Shown: positions 17,985 to 27,693 of the stretch, piece after piece | Layout: each line of letters begins with the position of its first letter | Position numbering within the stretch: position 1 is the first letter of the stretch | Origin: Saccharibacillus kuerlensis DSM 22868 | Lineage (GTDB): Bacteria; Bacillota; Bacilli; Paenibacillales; Paenibacillaceae | Assembly: GCF_000378145.1 (NCBI RefSeq) | Contig: NZ_KB899298.1 | Coordinates: 1-60,727 of the forward strand | Direction: 5' to 3' | DNA: 60,727 nucleotides | The notes under the pieces: generated by a model | The model's database searches: none | Told to the model about the DNA's origin: nothing | The model's input: only the letters and a program-made list of their open reading frames with translations | Program-made: the position numbers and the translations under genes

Positions 17985-18242
17985 ATGTGGGGGCTGGTTA
18001 TCAGTCTGATTATGGCGATCGTCATCGGATTTATCGGAGACGCATTGGCTGACAATATGATGCCGGGTGGGATCATAGGAGCCGCGATCGCCGGTCTTGC
18101 CGGTGCTTGGATCGGTAACCTGCTGTTTGGAAATTTTGGCCCGAACATTTCAGGATTCGCCATTATTCCGGCCGTATTAGGAACTGCAATCTTCGTCTTG
18201 ATTCTTGGACTCATTGCCAGACTGTTTAGACGTACAGCCTAG
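17985..18242 (+). CDS. GlsB/YeaQ/YmgE family stress membrane protein
   Basis: 85 aa, nearly all membrane: MWGLVISLIMAIVIGFIGDAL, GGIIGAAIAGLAGAWIGNLLFG and VLGTAIFVLILGLIARLF. The glycine-zipper spacing is typical of this transglycosylase-associated/GlsB family, induced by general stress in many bacteria. GGAGGTGA precedes the ATG at 17985. Confidence 0.9.
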   Translation: MWGLVISLIMAIVIGFIGDALADNMMPGGIIGAAIAGLAGAWIGNLLFGNFGPNISGFAIIPAVLGTAIFVLILGLIARLFRRTA

Positions 18243-18249
18243 AGGTTCA
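18224..18249 (+). promoter_or_regulatory. Weak candidate sigma-B-type promoter for the YtxH gene
   Basis: GTTTAG, a 14-nt spacer, GGTTCA. It overlaps the end of the upstream gene. The -10 is poor, so this is only a candidate. Confidence 0.22.
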
Positions 18250-18330
18250 ACTCATCCGACAGATGGAATGATCAATACAAATCGGTCTATGGCCGTACGG
18301 TACATGACTATACTTAAGGAGTGATTTCTC

Positions 18331-18981
18331 ATGAACGAAGCAGAAAGAGAATATCCGGCACAAAGCAGTACAACTTTCACTAAAGGCCTGTTGATTGGCG
18401 GACTGATCGGTGCGGCGGCAGCTCTGCTGTTTGCTCCTAAACCGGGACGCGATCTTCGCAGCGACCTTTCCGACAAAGTTGGAGTCGCGACAGACAAGAC
18501 TAAAGGCGTTGCCAGCACAATTGGTGTGAAAGCCAAAGACACGGCTTTCGTTGTAAGCGATAAAGCCAAATCCGCTGCAAGCGTAGTTGGCGGCAAAGCG
18601 ACAACTTTGGCACAAGCCGTATCCGAAAAAACATCGAATGTTGTTCAATCGGTACGTAAAAACAGCGAAGATGTTACCGAGTCTGTTAAAGATTCTTCTT
18701 CGGACGTAGGAGAAACGGTTAAAAAAGCTTCGGCAGATGTTGCAACCGAAGCTGCTAAAGCGGACAAAGAATTGATGCAGGAAACAGCCGATAAGGCTAA
18801 AGAAACCGGAGCTGAAGTTAAAGATTCCAACAATTCCGATTCCAGCAATTCTAACTCCAATAACTCTAATTCTAACTCTAATAACTCCAATTCCGGAAAC
18901 TCCGCTTCCAAGTCGGGTGCTCCTTCCAACTCCGGTTCAAATTCCGGCGCGCTGAACAATAACAGCAAGAGCACACTGTAA
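18331..18981 (+). CDS. YtxH family general-stress protein with Ser/Asn-rich tail
   Basis: 216 aa. The N-terminus has the YtxH signature: one membrane helix (GLLIGGLIGAAAALLFAP) followed by KPGRDLRSDL. The middle 100 residues are a Lys/Asp/Ala/Ser-rich apolipoprotein- or LEA-like amphipathic repeat region. The last 50 residues are almost entirely Ser, Asn and Gly. YtxH belongs to the sigma-B regulon in B. subtilis. A strong AAGGAGTG site precedes the ATG and a terminator follows. Confidence 0.9.
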   Translation: MNEAEREYPAQSSTTFTKGLLIGGLIGAAAALLFAPKPGRDLRSDLSDKVGVATDKTKGVASTIGVKAKDTAFVVSDKAKSAASVVGGKATTLAQAVSEKTSNVVQSVRKNSEDVTESVKDSSSDVGETVKKASADVATEAAKADKELMQETADKAKETGAEVKDSNNSDSSNSNSNNSNSNSNNSNSGNSASKSGAPSNSGSNSGALNNNSKSTL

Positions 18982-18999
18982 GGTATTGCTAAATTCTGA

Positions 19000-19025
19000 G
19001 CCGGCTTTTAAGCCGGCTTTTTTAT
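19000..19025 (+). terminator. Intrinsic terminator after ytxH-like gene
   Basis: GCCGGCTT / AAGCCGGC stem followed by T6. Confidence 0.85.
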
Positions 19026-19078
19026 TGGCAAACGACGATCCTATTTTTTGATTACCTTATAGAAAGTGGGGAAGCATC

Positions 19079-19513
19079 ATGGCAAACACAGAAACACGTC
19101 CGAATCAGGAGGACCCCTTTGCAAACGGCACAATCGAACAAAATGAAAAGACTCAAGATGGAAGCGTAAGGCCTCAAGATTTAGCCAAAGACCATCCTTT
19201 TGAGCTGCGACATGAAGTAACAAGATTAAACAAACAGTTGGAAGACATTTCAGTTGCTCTGCGAAAAGGCGACTTTAAAGATTTGATCGAAAATTACACC
19301 AACTGGAAAAGAAGACTCATCACCAATTTCACTGCAGGAATGGCCCGCGGTCTGGGACTTACCGTCGGTACAGTTGCCGTTATTGCCCTGTTGACCTGGA
19401 TCGCTTCAATTATGGCCAGCCTTGGTGTTCCTTATGTAAGTGGTTTTTTCGATTACATGGGCAGCTTGATCCAAGAAGGTCGTAACAACGGAACCAGCGG
19501 AAGCGGAGCCTGA
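19079..19513 (+). CDS. DUF5665 domain membrane protein
   Basis: 144 aa. A polar N-terminus is followed by the DUF5665 pattern LNKQLEDISVALRKGDFKDLIENYTNWKR, a conserved amphipathic helix (NFTAGMARGLGLTVG) and one membrane segment. Function is unknown. It sits in the stress block, convergent with sigB. Confidence 0.85.
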   Translation: MANTETRPNQEDPFANGTIEQNEKTQDGSVRPQDLAKDHPFELRHEVTRLNKQLEDISVALRKGDFKDLIENYTNWKRRLITNFTAGMARGLGLTVGTVAVIALLTWIASIMASLGVPYVSGFFDYMGSLIQEGRNNGTSGSGA

Positions 19514-19525
19514 TCCTCGAAAGCC

Positions 19526-19585
19526 AAAACCGCCAAGTTTCCAGAAAATTTCGGTTTCCGGAGACTCGGCGGTTTTAGTTTTTTG
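19526..19585 (+). terminator. Intrinsic terminator after DUF5665 gene
   Basis: AAAACCGCC...GGCGGTTTT long stem with inner pairing (TTTCC/GGAGA), then AGTTTTTTG. Confidence 0.75.
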
Positions 19586-19631
19586 TCTACACAAGCAACA
19601 AAGCAGAGAAAAAATCATATAGGTCCATAAT

Positions 19632-19680
19632 AAAAAGGCCAGGTGCTCCTCTGATTGCAGAGACGGCCCAGCCTTTTTTG
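19632..19680 (-). terminator. Terminator of the sigB operon
   Basis: Minus strand AAGGCTGGGC...CCTGGCCTT with inner CTCTG/CAGAG pairing, followed by TTTTTATT. T-runs on both sides could let it act in both directions. Confidence 0.75.
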
Positions 19681-19706
19681 CAAAATCGTAAAATTAGGAT
19701 CCTGAT

Positions 19707-20483
19707 TCATAAAGAAGAAGAAGAATTGGACATAATCTGTTTAAGCTTCTCGGTAGCCCGTTTCTGAATTCGAGACACGCTCATCTGAGAAACACCCAGC
19801 TTCTGCGCAATCGCTCGCTGCGACTGTCCTTCCTGGAAAGCAAGGAGCAGCACCTTTTGCTCCTGCTCCTTCAACTGACTGAGTGCCTGCTGAAGGTCCA
19901 TTCGCCGCTCGACAGTATCATAGTCGTTAACATCCGAGCTAATGAGTTCTCCGAGCGTTGCGGCGCTCTCTTCTTGAGAAAGCGGAGAATCGAGAGATAC
20001 ATAATGGTAGCATTCCCGTCCAGCCAATACTTCAACTGTTTCTTCTACGCTCAAATCCAGATATTGGGCAATTTCTTTAACGTCGGGCGAGCGCTCCAGA
20101 CGAACAGTAAGCTCGTCGATCGCCTGTTGGACCAACGCTCCTTTTTCCTTAATTCGTCTTGGCACCTGTATGTACCATGATTTGTCGCGTAAAAAGTTTT
20201 TCATGTGCCCAATCATACTTTTCATCGCATAAGGCTCAAAAGGAATACCTAATTGGATGTCGTACTGCTGAAGCAGACGAATTAATGCCATTTGACCAAC
20301 CTGATACAAGTCTTCGTAAAGATCGGGCCGGTTTCTGGCAATTTTGCCTGCGGCCATCTTGACCATCGGCTCGTACTTTTTGATAAGCACCGTGGCGATT
20401 TCGTTATCCTTGGTCTGTTGATACTCCCAGATCAAGGATACCGCTTCCGACATGGATTCAGGCGGGGTCACTTTATCATTCAT
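19707..20483 (-). CDS. sigB: RNA polymerase sigma factor, sigma-B family
   Basis: 258 aa with region 2 (LYEDLYQVGQMALIRLLQQYD), region 3 (VPRRIKEKGALVQQAIDELT) and region 4 helix-turn-helix (SQRAIAQKLGVSQMSVSRIQKRA). Length and pattern fit the sigma-B/F/G group, and the overlap with rsbW makes sigma-B the clear choice. It directs the general stress response and is held inactive by RsbW. The start overlaps the rsbW stop by ATGA, so translation is coupled. Confidence 0.93.
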   Translation of the reverse strand: MNDKVTPPESMSEAVSLIWEYQQTKDNEIATVLIKKYEPMVKMAAGKIARNRPDLYEDLYQVGQMALIRLLQQYDIQLGIPFEPYAMKSMIGHMKNFLRDKSWYIQVPRRIKEKGALVQQAIDELTVRLERSPDVKEIAQYLDLSVEETVEVLAGRECYHYVSLDSPLSQEESAATLGELISSDVNDYDTVERRMDLQQALSQLKEQEQKVLLLAFQEGQSQRAIAQKLGVSQMSVSRIQKRATEKLKQIMSNSSSSL

Positions 20484-20929
20484 ACTTTCTCCTCACTCCT
20501 GGTGAGACGCTTGGTCAATACGACCTGCGTTCCTTTTCCGCTCTCGCTGGCGACGCGTACGTCATCCATCAGAGCCTGCATTAGATAGAAACCCAGACCG
20601 CCGATTTCTACATCATGCAGTTCTTTGTTGTGCAGGGTTGGAGCGTCAGATGCCTCTTGCGACAGGGCGAAGCTTACGCCTTCATCCTTAACGGTAATCG
20701 TAAGTTCTTCTCCGTTGACGCCGAAGACAACTTCCACCAATCCTCCTTCCTGTCCATATGCATATAGAACCGAGTTATTGCAAGCTTCAGATACGGCAAC
20801 CTTCATATCCTCGATGTCCTCATAAGAAAAGCCCATCTTGGACGCGATTCCGTATAGGTTAAGCCGTACAATATCCACGTAGTCGGCAGTAGCCGGTAAG
20901 TTGAGAGTAACGGTTTGATCTGCTTTCAT
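20480..20929 (-). CDS. rsbW: Anti-sigma-B factor and serine kinase RsbW
   Basis: 149 aa GHKL kinase. N-box VSEACNNSVLYAYG and G-box KDEGVSF plus GGLGFYLMQALMDDV bind ATP. RsbW sequesters sigma-B and phosphorylates RsbV when ATP is high. It lies between rsbV (18 nt upstream) and sigB (4-nt overlap). Confidence 0.95.
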   Translation of the reverse strand: MKADQTVTLNLPATADYVDIVRLNLYGIASKMGFSYEDIEDMKVAVSEACNNSVLYAYGQEGGLVEVVFGVNGEELTITVKDEGVSFALSQEASDAPTLHNKELHDVEIGGLGFYLMQALMDDVRVASESGKGTQVVLTKRLTRSEEKV

Positions 20930-20947
20930 GCGTTGTTCGATCCTTTC

Positions 20948-21286
20948 CTATTGGGAATTCTCTTGGGGTTCAAAAAATTTAGCAATACCTGTCATGTCGA
21001 ACAGCTTTTGAATTTGTGTCGGCACTTCTTCTACACTGAACGAAGCGTTCATCGAATGCCGTGCTTTCAAAATGGACAGTAGAATCCCAATTCCTGTGCT
21101 GTCGATATACTTCAATTCTTTCAAATTGATTGCCAAGTCGACATCAGAATCCCCTACAAGTGGCTCCATAACGAGGCGGAAGTCCGGTGCTACGGATAAA
21201 TCAAGTTCTCCGCTCAGGTAGACGATGCTTCTGCCTTCTTCCGAAACCGTTCTAGCATTAAACTTGTCATTCTTATTTGTGGTCAT
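20948..21286 (-). CDS. rsbV: Anti-anti-sigma factor RsbV (STAS domain)
   Basis: 112 aa STAS domain. The phosphorylatable serine lies in LKYIDSTGIGIL. Unphosphorylated RsbV pulls RsbW off sigma-B. The ATG at 21286 is chosen because AGGGAGA lies 7 nt upstream; in-frame ATGs further out have no ribosome site. A candidate sigma-B promoter lies directly upstream. Confidence 0.94.
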   Translation of the reverse strand: MTTNKNDKFNARTVSEEGRSIVYLSGELDLSVAPDFRLVMEPLVGDSDVDLAINLKELKYIDSTGIGILLSILKARHSMNASFSVEEVPTQIQKLFDMTGIAKFFEPQENSQ

Positions 21287-21321
21287 AGACATTCTCCCTA
21301 AAAAAATGTTTTCTAAACTTA

Positions 21322-21347
21322 TTAAACTTAAACCAAGCGATTGAAAC
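21322..21347 (-). promoter_or_regulatory. Candidate sigma-B-type promoter of rsbV-rsbW-sigB
   Basis: Minus strand GTTTCA, a 14-nt spacer, GTTTAA, about 35 nt before rsbV. Position matches the autoregulated sigma-B promoter of B. subtilis, but the -10 agrees with GGGTAT in only half its bases. Confidence 0.35.
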
Positions 21348-21402
21348 GAAAGCTTGTCGATCACTTCGTACAGTCCATCATATTCTTGAAAAGAAAATCG
21401 GT

Positions 21403-23064
21403 TTAACGCACTGCCTTTTTGGTCGGATAATCACTGTAAGCAGACATATGGCGGGCGAGCACCTGCTTAACTCCAGCCATTTTGACCGGTTTGCTGATGT
21501 AATCGTCCATGCCTGCTTCTCTGCAGCGAGACTGAATATCGTTCATAACATTCGCTGTCATTGCCACAATTACCGGTCCGCTTTCACGAGAAAGCCGCGC
21601 CCGGATTCTTCTCGTCGCCTCTAAACCGTCCATAACCGGCATCTGCAGGTCCATAAACACATAATCGTACGAACGCTCGTTCAACATACGCAGTGCCTGT
21701 TCTCCGTCCTCCGCAGCATCGGCTGTGATGTCCATTTTCTGCAGCATGCTGACCATAAGCTTACGGTTAACCGGATGGTCATCCACAATCAGAACCGCTG
21801 TTGTCTGCATGCCTACATCTTCTCGCACAGATGTTAGAGACTCACCCCGAAACGGATTCGGCTCTTCTGGCCGGAAACAGCCGACTTGAATCGTAAAGAC
21901 AAAGGTTGCTCCCCCTTCGTCCATCGCTTCGACGCGAATATCTCCGCCCATCATTTCGACGAGTGTTTTGCAAATTGCCAAGCCCAGACCCGTACCGCCA
22001 TATTTTCTGGTCATGGAAGAATCGAGTTGAGAGAACGGTTGGAACAGCCGATTAATCTTCTCGGGTGAAATACCAATTCCGGTGTCTTTGACGGCAAATT
22101 CCAGCGTCATCCTGCCATCTTCTTCTCCGCGGCTCGAAACGACCAGATAAATGCCGCCGCGGTCGGTAAACTTAACGGCATTCGCTACCAGATTGATCAG
22201 TACCTGCCGCAGTCGAGCCATATCGCCGTACAGCAGTTCCGGCACCGAATCCTCTGTAAAGTATACCATTTCCAGATTCTTGCGTGTCGTTTCCATTGTA
22301 AATAGATTAAAAACTTCACCGATACAAGTTTTCAGTTCGAACGGATGCTCTTCCAGTTCCATTTTTCCGGATTCCATTTTGGTAAAGTCCAAGATGTCGT
22401 TGATCACGGTGACGAGCGCATCCGCACTGCCGCGAATAATCTCTGTATATTCCTTTTGTTCAGGCTTGAGTTCCGTTTCCATCAGCAGATCGATCATGCC
22501 GATAACTCCATTCATCGGCGTGCGAATTTCGTGGCTCATCATGGCCAAGAATTCCGTTTTCGCTTTAGCCGCGATCTCGGCAGCCTCTTTGGCCTTGATC
22601 AACTCCTCGTTGATCTTCTCCAGTTCCTGCGTTTTCTGATGCAGCAAAGCGGTCTGATCCTTCAAGCGCTTGTTAGCGAGATACATACTAACGAACCCTT
22701 CGATTTTGGACTTCAAAATCTGTGGGATAAATGGTTTCACCATATAGTCAATCGCGCCTGCCGAATAGCCCGCAAATAAATGCTCGGACTCTTTGCTGTT
22801 GGCAGAGATAAAGATAATGGGGATGTCTTTGGTCTTTTCTCTGGCCTTGACGAGCTTTGCGGTTTCTATTCCATCCATGCCGGGCATTTGGACATCAAGC
22901 ACAATAACCGCAAATTCGTCTTTTAGAAGGCAGCGCAGTGCTTCTTCGCCCGAAGTCGCTTTTACAAGCGTATAACGCTCGCTGCCCAGAACGGCTTCCA
23001 ACGCGAGCAAGTTCTCTGGACGATCGTCGACCAACAGGATATGAATCGGCTCTTGAACCACCAT
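21403..23064 (-). CDS. Hybrid histidine kinase (REC-HisKA-HATPase-REC)
   Basis: 553 aa, no membrane segment. Receiver 1 (about 1-125; [10 protein letters not shown], Lys in VKPF), a coiled coil (about 128-165), HisKA with H178 ([12 protein letters not shown]), HATPase ([25 protein letters not shown]) and receiver 2 (about 425-540; [10 protein letters not shown]). Having receivers on both sides suggests it accepts a phosphate or is controlled from another kinase, probably the 1225-aa kinase encoded two genes upstream. It lies between the CheR-like gene and rsbV, so a role in sigma-B control is inferred. I know no counterpart in the B. cereus RsbKMY system. Confidence 0.9.
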   Translation of the reverse strand: MVVQEPIHILLVDDRPENLLALEAVLGSERYTLVKATSGEEALRCLLKDEFAVIVLDVQMPGMDGIETAKLVKAREKTKDIPIIFISANSKESEHLFAGYSAGAIDYMVKPFIPQILKSKIEGFVSMYLANKRLKDQTALLHQKTQELEKINEELIKAKEAAEIAAKAKTEFLAMMSHEIRTPMNGVIGMIDLLMETELKPEQKEYTEIIRGSADALVTVINDILDFTKMESGKMELEEHPFELKTCIGEVFNLFTMETTRKNLEMVYFTEDSVPELLYGDMARLRQVLINLVANAVKFTDRGGIYLVVSSRGEEDGRMTLEFAVKDTGIGISPEKINRLFQPFSQLDSSMTRKYGGTGLGLAICKTLVEMMGGDIRVEAMDEGGATFVFTIQVGCFRPEEPNPFRGESLTSVREDVGMQTTAVLIVDDHPVNRKLMVSMLQKMDITADAAEDGEQALRMLNERSYDYVFMDLQMPVMDGLEATRRIRARLSRESGPVIVAMTANVMNDIQSRCREAGMDDYISKPVKMAGVKQVLARHMSAYSDYPTKKAVR

Positions 23065-23082
23065 GGAATCCTCCTACACATT

Positions 23083-23952
23083 CTATTTAATCTTTCGGTA
23101 AATCTTCTCAACCCGATCTAGCGGCTCATAGCAATCACTGAAACGAGTGAAGTGGATGGACTCTTTGGAGCCGAGAACCAAAATACCAAAACGGCTTAGG
23201 CTCTCATAAAATAGTCCATGGACCTGATCCCGAAGTGTGTCATTGAAGTAAATCATAACGTTCCGGCAAAAAATAACATTGAATTCGTTGAAGGAGCGGT
23301 CTGTCGCCAAATTATGTTCAGCAAAAATGATATTTTTGCGCAAATAAGGCTGGAACATGACCGAATTATATTTGGCGGTATAGTAGTCGGAAAACGACTG
23401 CGTTCCTCCTGCATCCAAATAGTTCTTCGTATACAGCTTCATTTTCTCGATACCGTAAATGCCTTCTTTGGCCTGCTGAAGAGAGCGGTCGTTCATATCG
23501 GTTGCGTAAATACGCGCCTTATCATACAACCCTTCTTCATGCAGCAGAATAGCCATCGAGTATACTTCTTCCCCTGTAGAACAACCGGCATGCCAGATTC
23601 GAATATAGGGGTAGGTCCGCAGAATGGGTACAACTTCCCTGCGGAACGTTTTAAACAGTTCAGGATCACGAAACATTTCCGTAACCGGGATCGATAGGCT
23701 TTGCACCATACGTTCAAAGCAGGAACGGTCGTGCAGCACTTTGTCCTGCAATTGTGAAATTGTACTGAGATTTTCGGCATGAGCGTGATGCCAGATCCGC
23801 CGTACTAACGACGGCCTAGCATAATTCCGAAAATCGTATCCGTACATTCGATGCACGCCTTCAAGCAGAAGATCGCATTCGATCGTCTCAAGCTCTATGG
23901 CATCCGGTGTATTTTCCGATGAAGATTCTTCTTGAAACCTGTTGAATGTCAT
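23083..23952 (-). CDS. CheR-type protein-glutamate methyltransferase (RsbM-like)
   Basis: 289 aa. N-terminal CheR helix bundle (YGYDFRNYARPSLVRRI) and SAM-binding domain: IRIWHAGCSTGEEVYS, IYATDMNDRSLQQAKEGIY, FNVIFCRNVMIYF. No chemoreceptor genes are near. In B. cereus, RsbM is a CheR-type enzyme that methylates the hybrid kinase RsbK and damps sigma-B activation; the kinase gene here is directly upstream, so the same role is likely. The ATG at 23952 is chosen (GGGGCTGA upstream); a TTG at 24006 in frame is weaker. Confidence 0.85.
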   Translation of the reverse strand: MTFNRFQEESSSENTPDAIELETIECDLLLEGVHRMYGYDFRNYARPSLVRRIWHHAHAENLSTISQLQDKVLHDRSCFERMVQSLSIPVTEMFRDPELFKTFRREVVPILRTYPYIRIWHAGCSTGEEVYSMAILLHEEGLYDKARIYATDMNDRSLQQAKEGIYGIEKMKLYTKNYLDAGGTQSFSDYYTAKYNSVMFQPYLRKNIIFAEHNLATDRSFNEFNVIFCRNVMIYFNDTLRDQVHGLFYESLSRFGILVLGSKESIHFTRFSDCYEPLDRVEKIYRKIK

Positions 23953-24015
23953 AAATTCAGCCCCGATTACATAAAAAATCGTCTTTAATCTTTGTTTATT
24001 ACCCAAACTTTTGGT

Positions 24016-27000
24016 TTACGAATACAACCAGACACGCATTAACGAAAGAAGCTGTTCGGTTTGAATCGGTTTTTTGACATAATCCGATGCTCCGGCTTCA
24101 ATACACTTGCTTCGATCTTCCTTCATTGCCTTTGCCGTCAGTGCGATGATTGGGATTCGCTCGAATTTCGGCATCTGCCGAATACGGCGCATCGCTTCGT
24201 ATCCGTCCATCTCCGGCATCATCATATCCATTAGAATCAGATCAAATTCGCCTTGTTCTTCCAATGTCTCGATTGCTTCACGACCATTCTCAGCGAATGT
24301 GACATCCATCCGGTAGCTTTCAAGTACACTTGAAAGTGCGAATACGTTGCGAACGTCATCGTCAACGAGCAAAATTTTCTTGCCCTCGAACAGCGTTTCT
24401 TTATTATGAAGCTTCTGGAGGATCTGACGCTTGTCTTCCGGCAAATCCGCTTCGACCCGGTGCAGGAACAACGTTGTTTCGTCGAGCAGCCGCTCCGGCG
24501 ACTTGACGTCTTTGACGATAATCGACTCGGCGTACTGACGAAGTTTCGTTTCCTCTTTGGAATCCAGATCTTTGCCTGTGTAGATAATGATCGGAAGATC
24601 CCGTAGACGTTCATCTTCGCGAATACGATCAAGCATTTCAAAACCGGTCATATCCGACAGCATCAGATCGAGCACCATGCAATCATACCGATGCCGCTGC
24701 AATTCTTCAAGCGCCTGTGCCCCAGTGCCGACCGCCTTAATCGCGACATCGTCGTGACCGATCAGCTCAATGATTGCACCTCGCTGTGTTTCGTCGTCTT
24801 CTACAATCAATAGATGCTTCAGACCTTTGTCCGCGTAGGAACCGATATAAGAGAAAGCTCTTTCCAGCCCCTCTTTGTTCGCAGGCTTCTTCAGATAAGC
24901 AATAGCTCCCATCATTAATCCCTGCTTAACGTCATCGACAACCGATACAACATGTACCGGAATGTGACGGGTTTCCGAGCTGCTCTTCAACTCGCTCAGA
25001 ATCGTCCAACCGTCGATAACCGGCAGCTGGATATCCAGGATAATGGCATCAGGCATTTGGCTGCGCGCTGTCTCAAGACCCGTATCACCTTGAACCTCTA
25101 CAATTGCCTTGTATCCGTAGCTTCTTGCCATATCACGCAAAATAACAGCAAATTTCGGATCATCCTCAATAATCAATAAAACTTTATCTTGAGCGCCAAG
25201 ACTGTCACGATCGTCTTCGATTTGCGCCTGCTGCATTTTCGGCGGCAGCGCCTCAACCGCTGCAGGTTCTCTCCGGCGGAAAGACTCTCGTTCTTCGACG
25301 GAAGGATGAGCGGCGGAAGCTTCATGTTGTCCTACTTCTTCGCCTGGTGCGTAAGTCGTCAGCTTTGGAATGTAGAGAGTGAAGCGGCTTCCTTGACCCT
25401 CTTCACTTTCGAGCTCAATTCCGCCGCCAAGGAGCTTGGCCAGCTCGCGGCTGATCGACAATCCGAGCCCCGTTCCTCCATATTTCCGGCTGGTCGTACC
25501 GTCAACTTGCTGGAAGGCTTCAAAGATGATGTCCGTTTTATCGGAAGGAATACCGATTCCTGTATCGATAACGGAGAACTCGATGAACTTCCTCTTCTTC
25601 TCCAGATAATCCGGAAGCTGTTCAGGCTTCGCTTCGCGGACTCGGAAAGTAACGGAACCTTCGGAAGTAAACTTAAACGCATTGGACAATAAGTTGCGTA
25701 GAACCTGCTTAAGCCGATGACCGTCGGTCAATAAAGAATTTGGCAGATCCTTTGCATCCGCCTCAATATGAAGGTCAATTTCTTTCTTCTCTGCAACGGC
25801 AGCAAAGTTGTTGGATACGAACATTGTAATCTCTTCAAACGGCACCGGCTCGCGATTGAGTTCCATTTTGCCGGCATCGACTTTGGACAAATCAAGGATC
25901 TCATCAATCATCTTCAGCAGATCTGCGCCGGACATGTAAATCGTTTGGGCGTACTCTACTTGTTTCGGTGCCAGATTGCCATCCTTGTTCTCTGCCAGCA
26001 GCTGCGACAAAATCAGCAGGCTGTTGAGCGGCGTCCGCAGTTCATGCGACATGTTGGCCAAAAATTCCGACTTGTACTTGCTCGATACAGCAAGCTGCAT
26101 CGTCTGCCGTTCCAGCTGAACCCGCGCCAGTTCGACTTCGCGATTCTTCTCTTCGGTCTCATGCACTTGTTCTTCCAACGCTCTTGTTTTGGCAATAAGT
26201 TCGGTATTAAAGTGCTCCAATTCTTCCTGCTGCCGCTGCAGCAGCTCTTCCGAACGCTTAAGCGCTTCAGTCTGCGATTCGAGATTTTCATTCGAGCGCT
26301 TGAGCTCTTCCTGCTGAGTCTGCAGTTCTTCAGATTGACACTGCAGCTCTTCGGTAAGCGCCTGCGATTCGCGAAGCAGTTCTTCAACCCGAAGCCGTCC
26401 CTTGATATTATTCAGGATCACTCCCAAGTTAGACAGCAATTGATTCAGAAGCTGCCGCTGCAGTTCACTGAACGGCGTCAGCGAGGCGATCTCGAATACT
26501 CCGATCAATTCGTCTTCGGCCATAACTGGGCAAATCATAATTTGAGTCGATGGACTGTCACCGAGCGCTGAACGAATCTCGATATACTGCTGCGAAACGT
26601 CTTCAAGCACAATCTCACGGCGGTCTGCCGCACTTTGCCCCAGCAGTCCTTCTCCGATACGGAAAGACGTTTTCGCTGTCGGCTCATTGGCAAACGCGTA
26701 GGAGCCGTACAAATGCAGTTCATTCGCATTTGTCACGTCGGTTAAATACAAGGCTCCATATTCTGCGCCCAGAACCGGGGTGAACTCGCTGACAAAGGTT
26801 TGTGACACTTTTTCCAGCGACATAATGCCTCTAAGCACATCGGTAATGCGCGCCATATTAGAATTAATCCATGACTGATTATTTTGCGCTTCCGTATATT
26901 CGCGTTCTAAAGCCTGCTTATCTTCGATATCTTCAGCCATCTTTTGAAAAACAAGCGCCACATTGCCAATTTCGTCTTTGGACTTGACCTTGATCCGCCG

Positions 27001-27693
27001 GATCGCCTTCAACTTCCCTTTGCCGAAGCTTGCAATCATCATCGATACGGTGTTCAGACCTCGCGTTACAGTTGGTATAACCCACATCATGATCCCAAGC
27101 CCGGTTATCAAGCCGACAACGAGAAACGCCGTAGTAATTTGTGTGGAGCGCTGATAAGCTTCTTTGACGTTTGCGACTTCTTTTTCAACTTGAAGATCTT
27201 GAAAATTCGCCAATTCGTTCAGTGCAACCAATGCCGACCGCTGTACTTCGACACCTGTCGTATCCCGATAATCCTGGGCCTCCTCCAACTCTCCGTTCTC
27301 GATCAGCCGCATTAGCGTGGTCTCATAGGTTGAAAAGTTTTGCCAACCGGTCCCAACATTCTGAACATAACGTTGTTCTTCCGCCGAACCCTGCTCTTCC
27401 GTAATCAAGTTCCAATAACTTTGCGCAAGCCCTCTGGAATTTTCAATGGACAAACGACTTTCGGATAGAGCGGAAGCTTGACCGCCCAGCAGCTGATTGG
27501 ACAGCTCTGTAGCAATATTATTGACTTCGCCTCTCATTCCGCTGCTGTAACGAACCTTCATATAGCGATCTTCATAAACGCGGTCGATCTGGTCGTTCAT
27601 ATAGCTCATTCGATCGTAGCTCGCCAGCGACAGCGACAGCATAATGATCAGCAGCGCTGAAAAGCCTACGACCAGCTTAGTCTTTATCTTCAT
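24016..27693 (-). CDS. Giant membrane hybrid histidine kinase (RsbK-like)
   Basis: 1225 aa. TM1 (about 7-27), a four-helix-bundle extracellular sensor (28-185), TM2 (about 187-209), HAMP (210-262), GAF (285-430), long Glu/Gln-rich coiled coil (430-540), HisKA with H550 (NMSHELRTPLNS), HATPase (650-770; GGTGLGLSI) and three receivers at about 835-950, 958-1075 and 1104-1222, each with an intact Asp (IILDIQLP, MVLDLMLS, LMDMMMP). The layout TM-sensor-GAF-HK-REC fits RsbK, the stress sensor that signals to the phosphatase RsbY in B. cereus. Its ATG directly follows the stop codon of the rsbY-like gene. Three receivers make it unusually large. Confidence 0.92.
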   Translation of the reverse strand: MKIKTKLVVGFSALLIIMLSLSLASYDRMSYMNDQIDRVYEDRYMKVRYSSGMRGEVNNIATELSNQLLGGQASALSESRLSIENSRGLAQSYWNLITEEQGSAEEQRYVQNVGTGWQNFSTYETTLMRLIENGELEEAQDYRDTTGVEVQRSALVALNELANFQDLQVEKEVANVKEAYQRSTQITTAFLVVGLITGLGIMMWVIPTVTRGLNTVSMMIASFGKGKLKAIRRIKVKSKDEIGNVALVFQKMAEDIEDKQALEREYTEAQNNQSWINSNMARITDVLRGIMSLEKVSQTFVSEFTPVLGAEYGALYLTDVTNANELHLYGSYAFANEPTAKTSFRIGEGLLGQSAADRREIVLEDVSQQYIEIRSALGDSPSTQIMICPVMAEDELIGVFEIASLTPFSELQRQLLNQLLSNLGVILNNIKGRLRVEELLRESQALTEELQCQSEELQTQQEELKRSNENLESQTEALKRSEELLQRQQEELEHFNTELIAKTRALEEQVHETEEKNREVELARVQLERQTMQLAVSSKYKSEFLANMSHELRTPLNSLLILSQLLAENKDGNLAPKQVEYAQTIYMSGADLLKMIDEILDLSKVDAGKMELNREPVPFEEITMFVSNNFAAVAEKKEIDLHIEADAKDLPNSLLTDGHRLKQVLRNLLSNAFKFTSEGSVTFRVREAKPEQLPDYLEKKRKFIEFSVIDTGIGIPSDKTDIIFEAFQQVDGTTSRKYGGTGLGLSISRELAKLLGGGIELESEEGQGSRFTLYIPKLTTYAPGEEVGQHEASAAHPSVEERESFRRREPAAVEALPPKMQQAQIEDDRDSLGAQDKVLLIIEDDPKFAVILRDMARSYGYKAIVEVQGDTGLETARSQMPDAIILDIQLPVIDGWTILSELKSSSETRHIPVHVVSVVDDVKQGLMMGAIAYLKKPANKEGLERAFSYIGSYADKGLKHLLIVEDDETQRGAIIELIGHDDVAIKAVGTGAQALEELQRHRYDCMVLDLMLSDMTGFEMLDRIREDERLRDLPIIIYTGKDLDSKEETKLRQYAESIIVKDVKSPERLLDETTLFLHRVEADLPEDKRQILQKLHNKETLFEGKKILLVDDDVRNVFALSSVLESYRMDVTFAENGREAIETLEEQGEFDLILMDMMMPEMDGYEAMRRIRQMPKFERIPIIALTAKAMKEDRSKCIEAGASDYVKKPIQTEQLLSLMRVWLYS

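Noticed and set aside
23953-24006. TTG start at 24006 for the CheR-like protein
   Set aside because: No ribosome site; homologous residues begin after the ATG at 23952.
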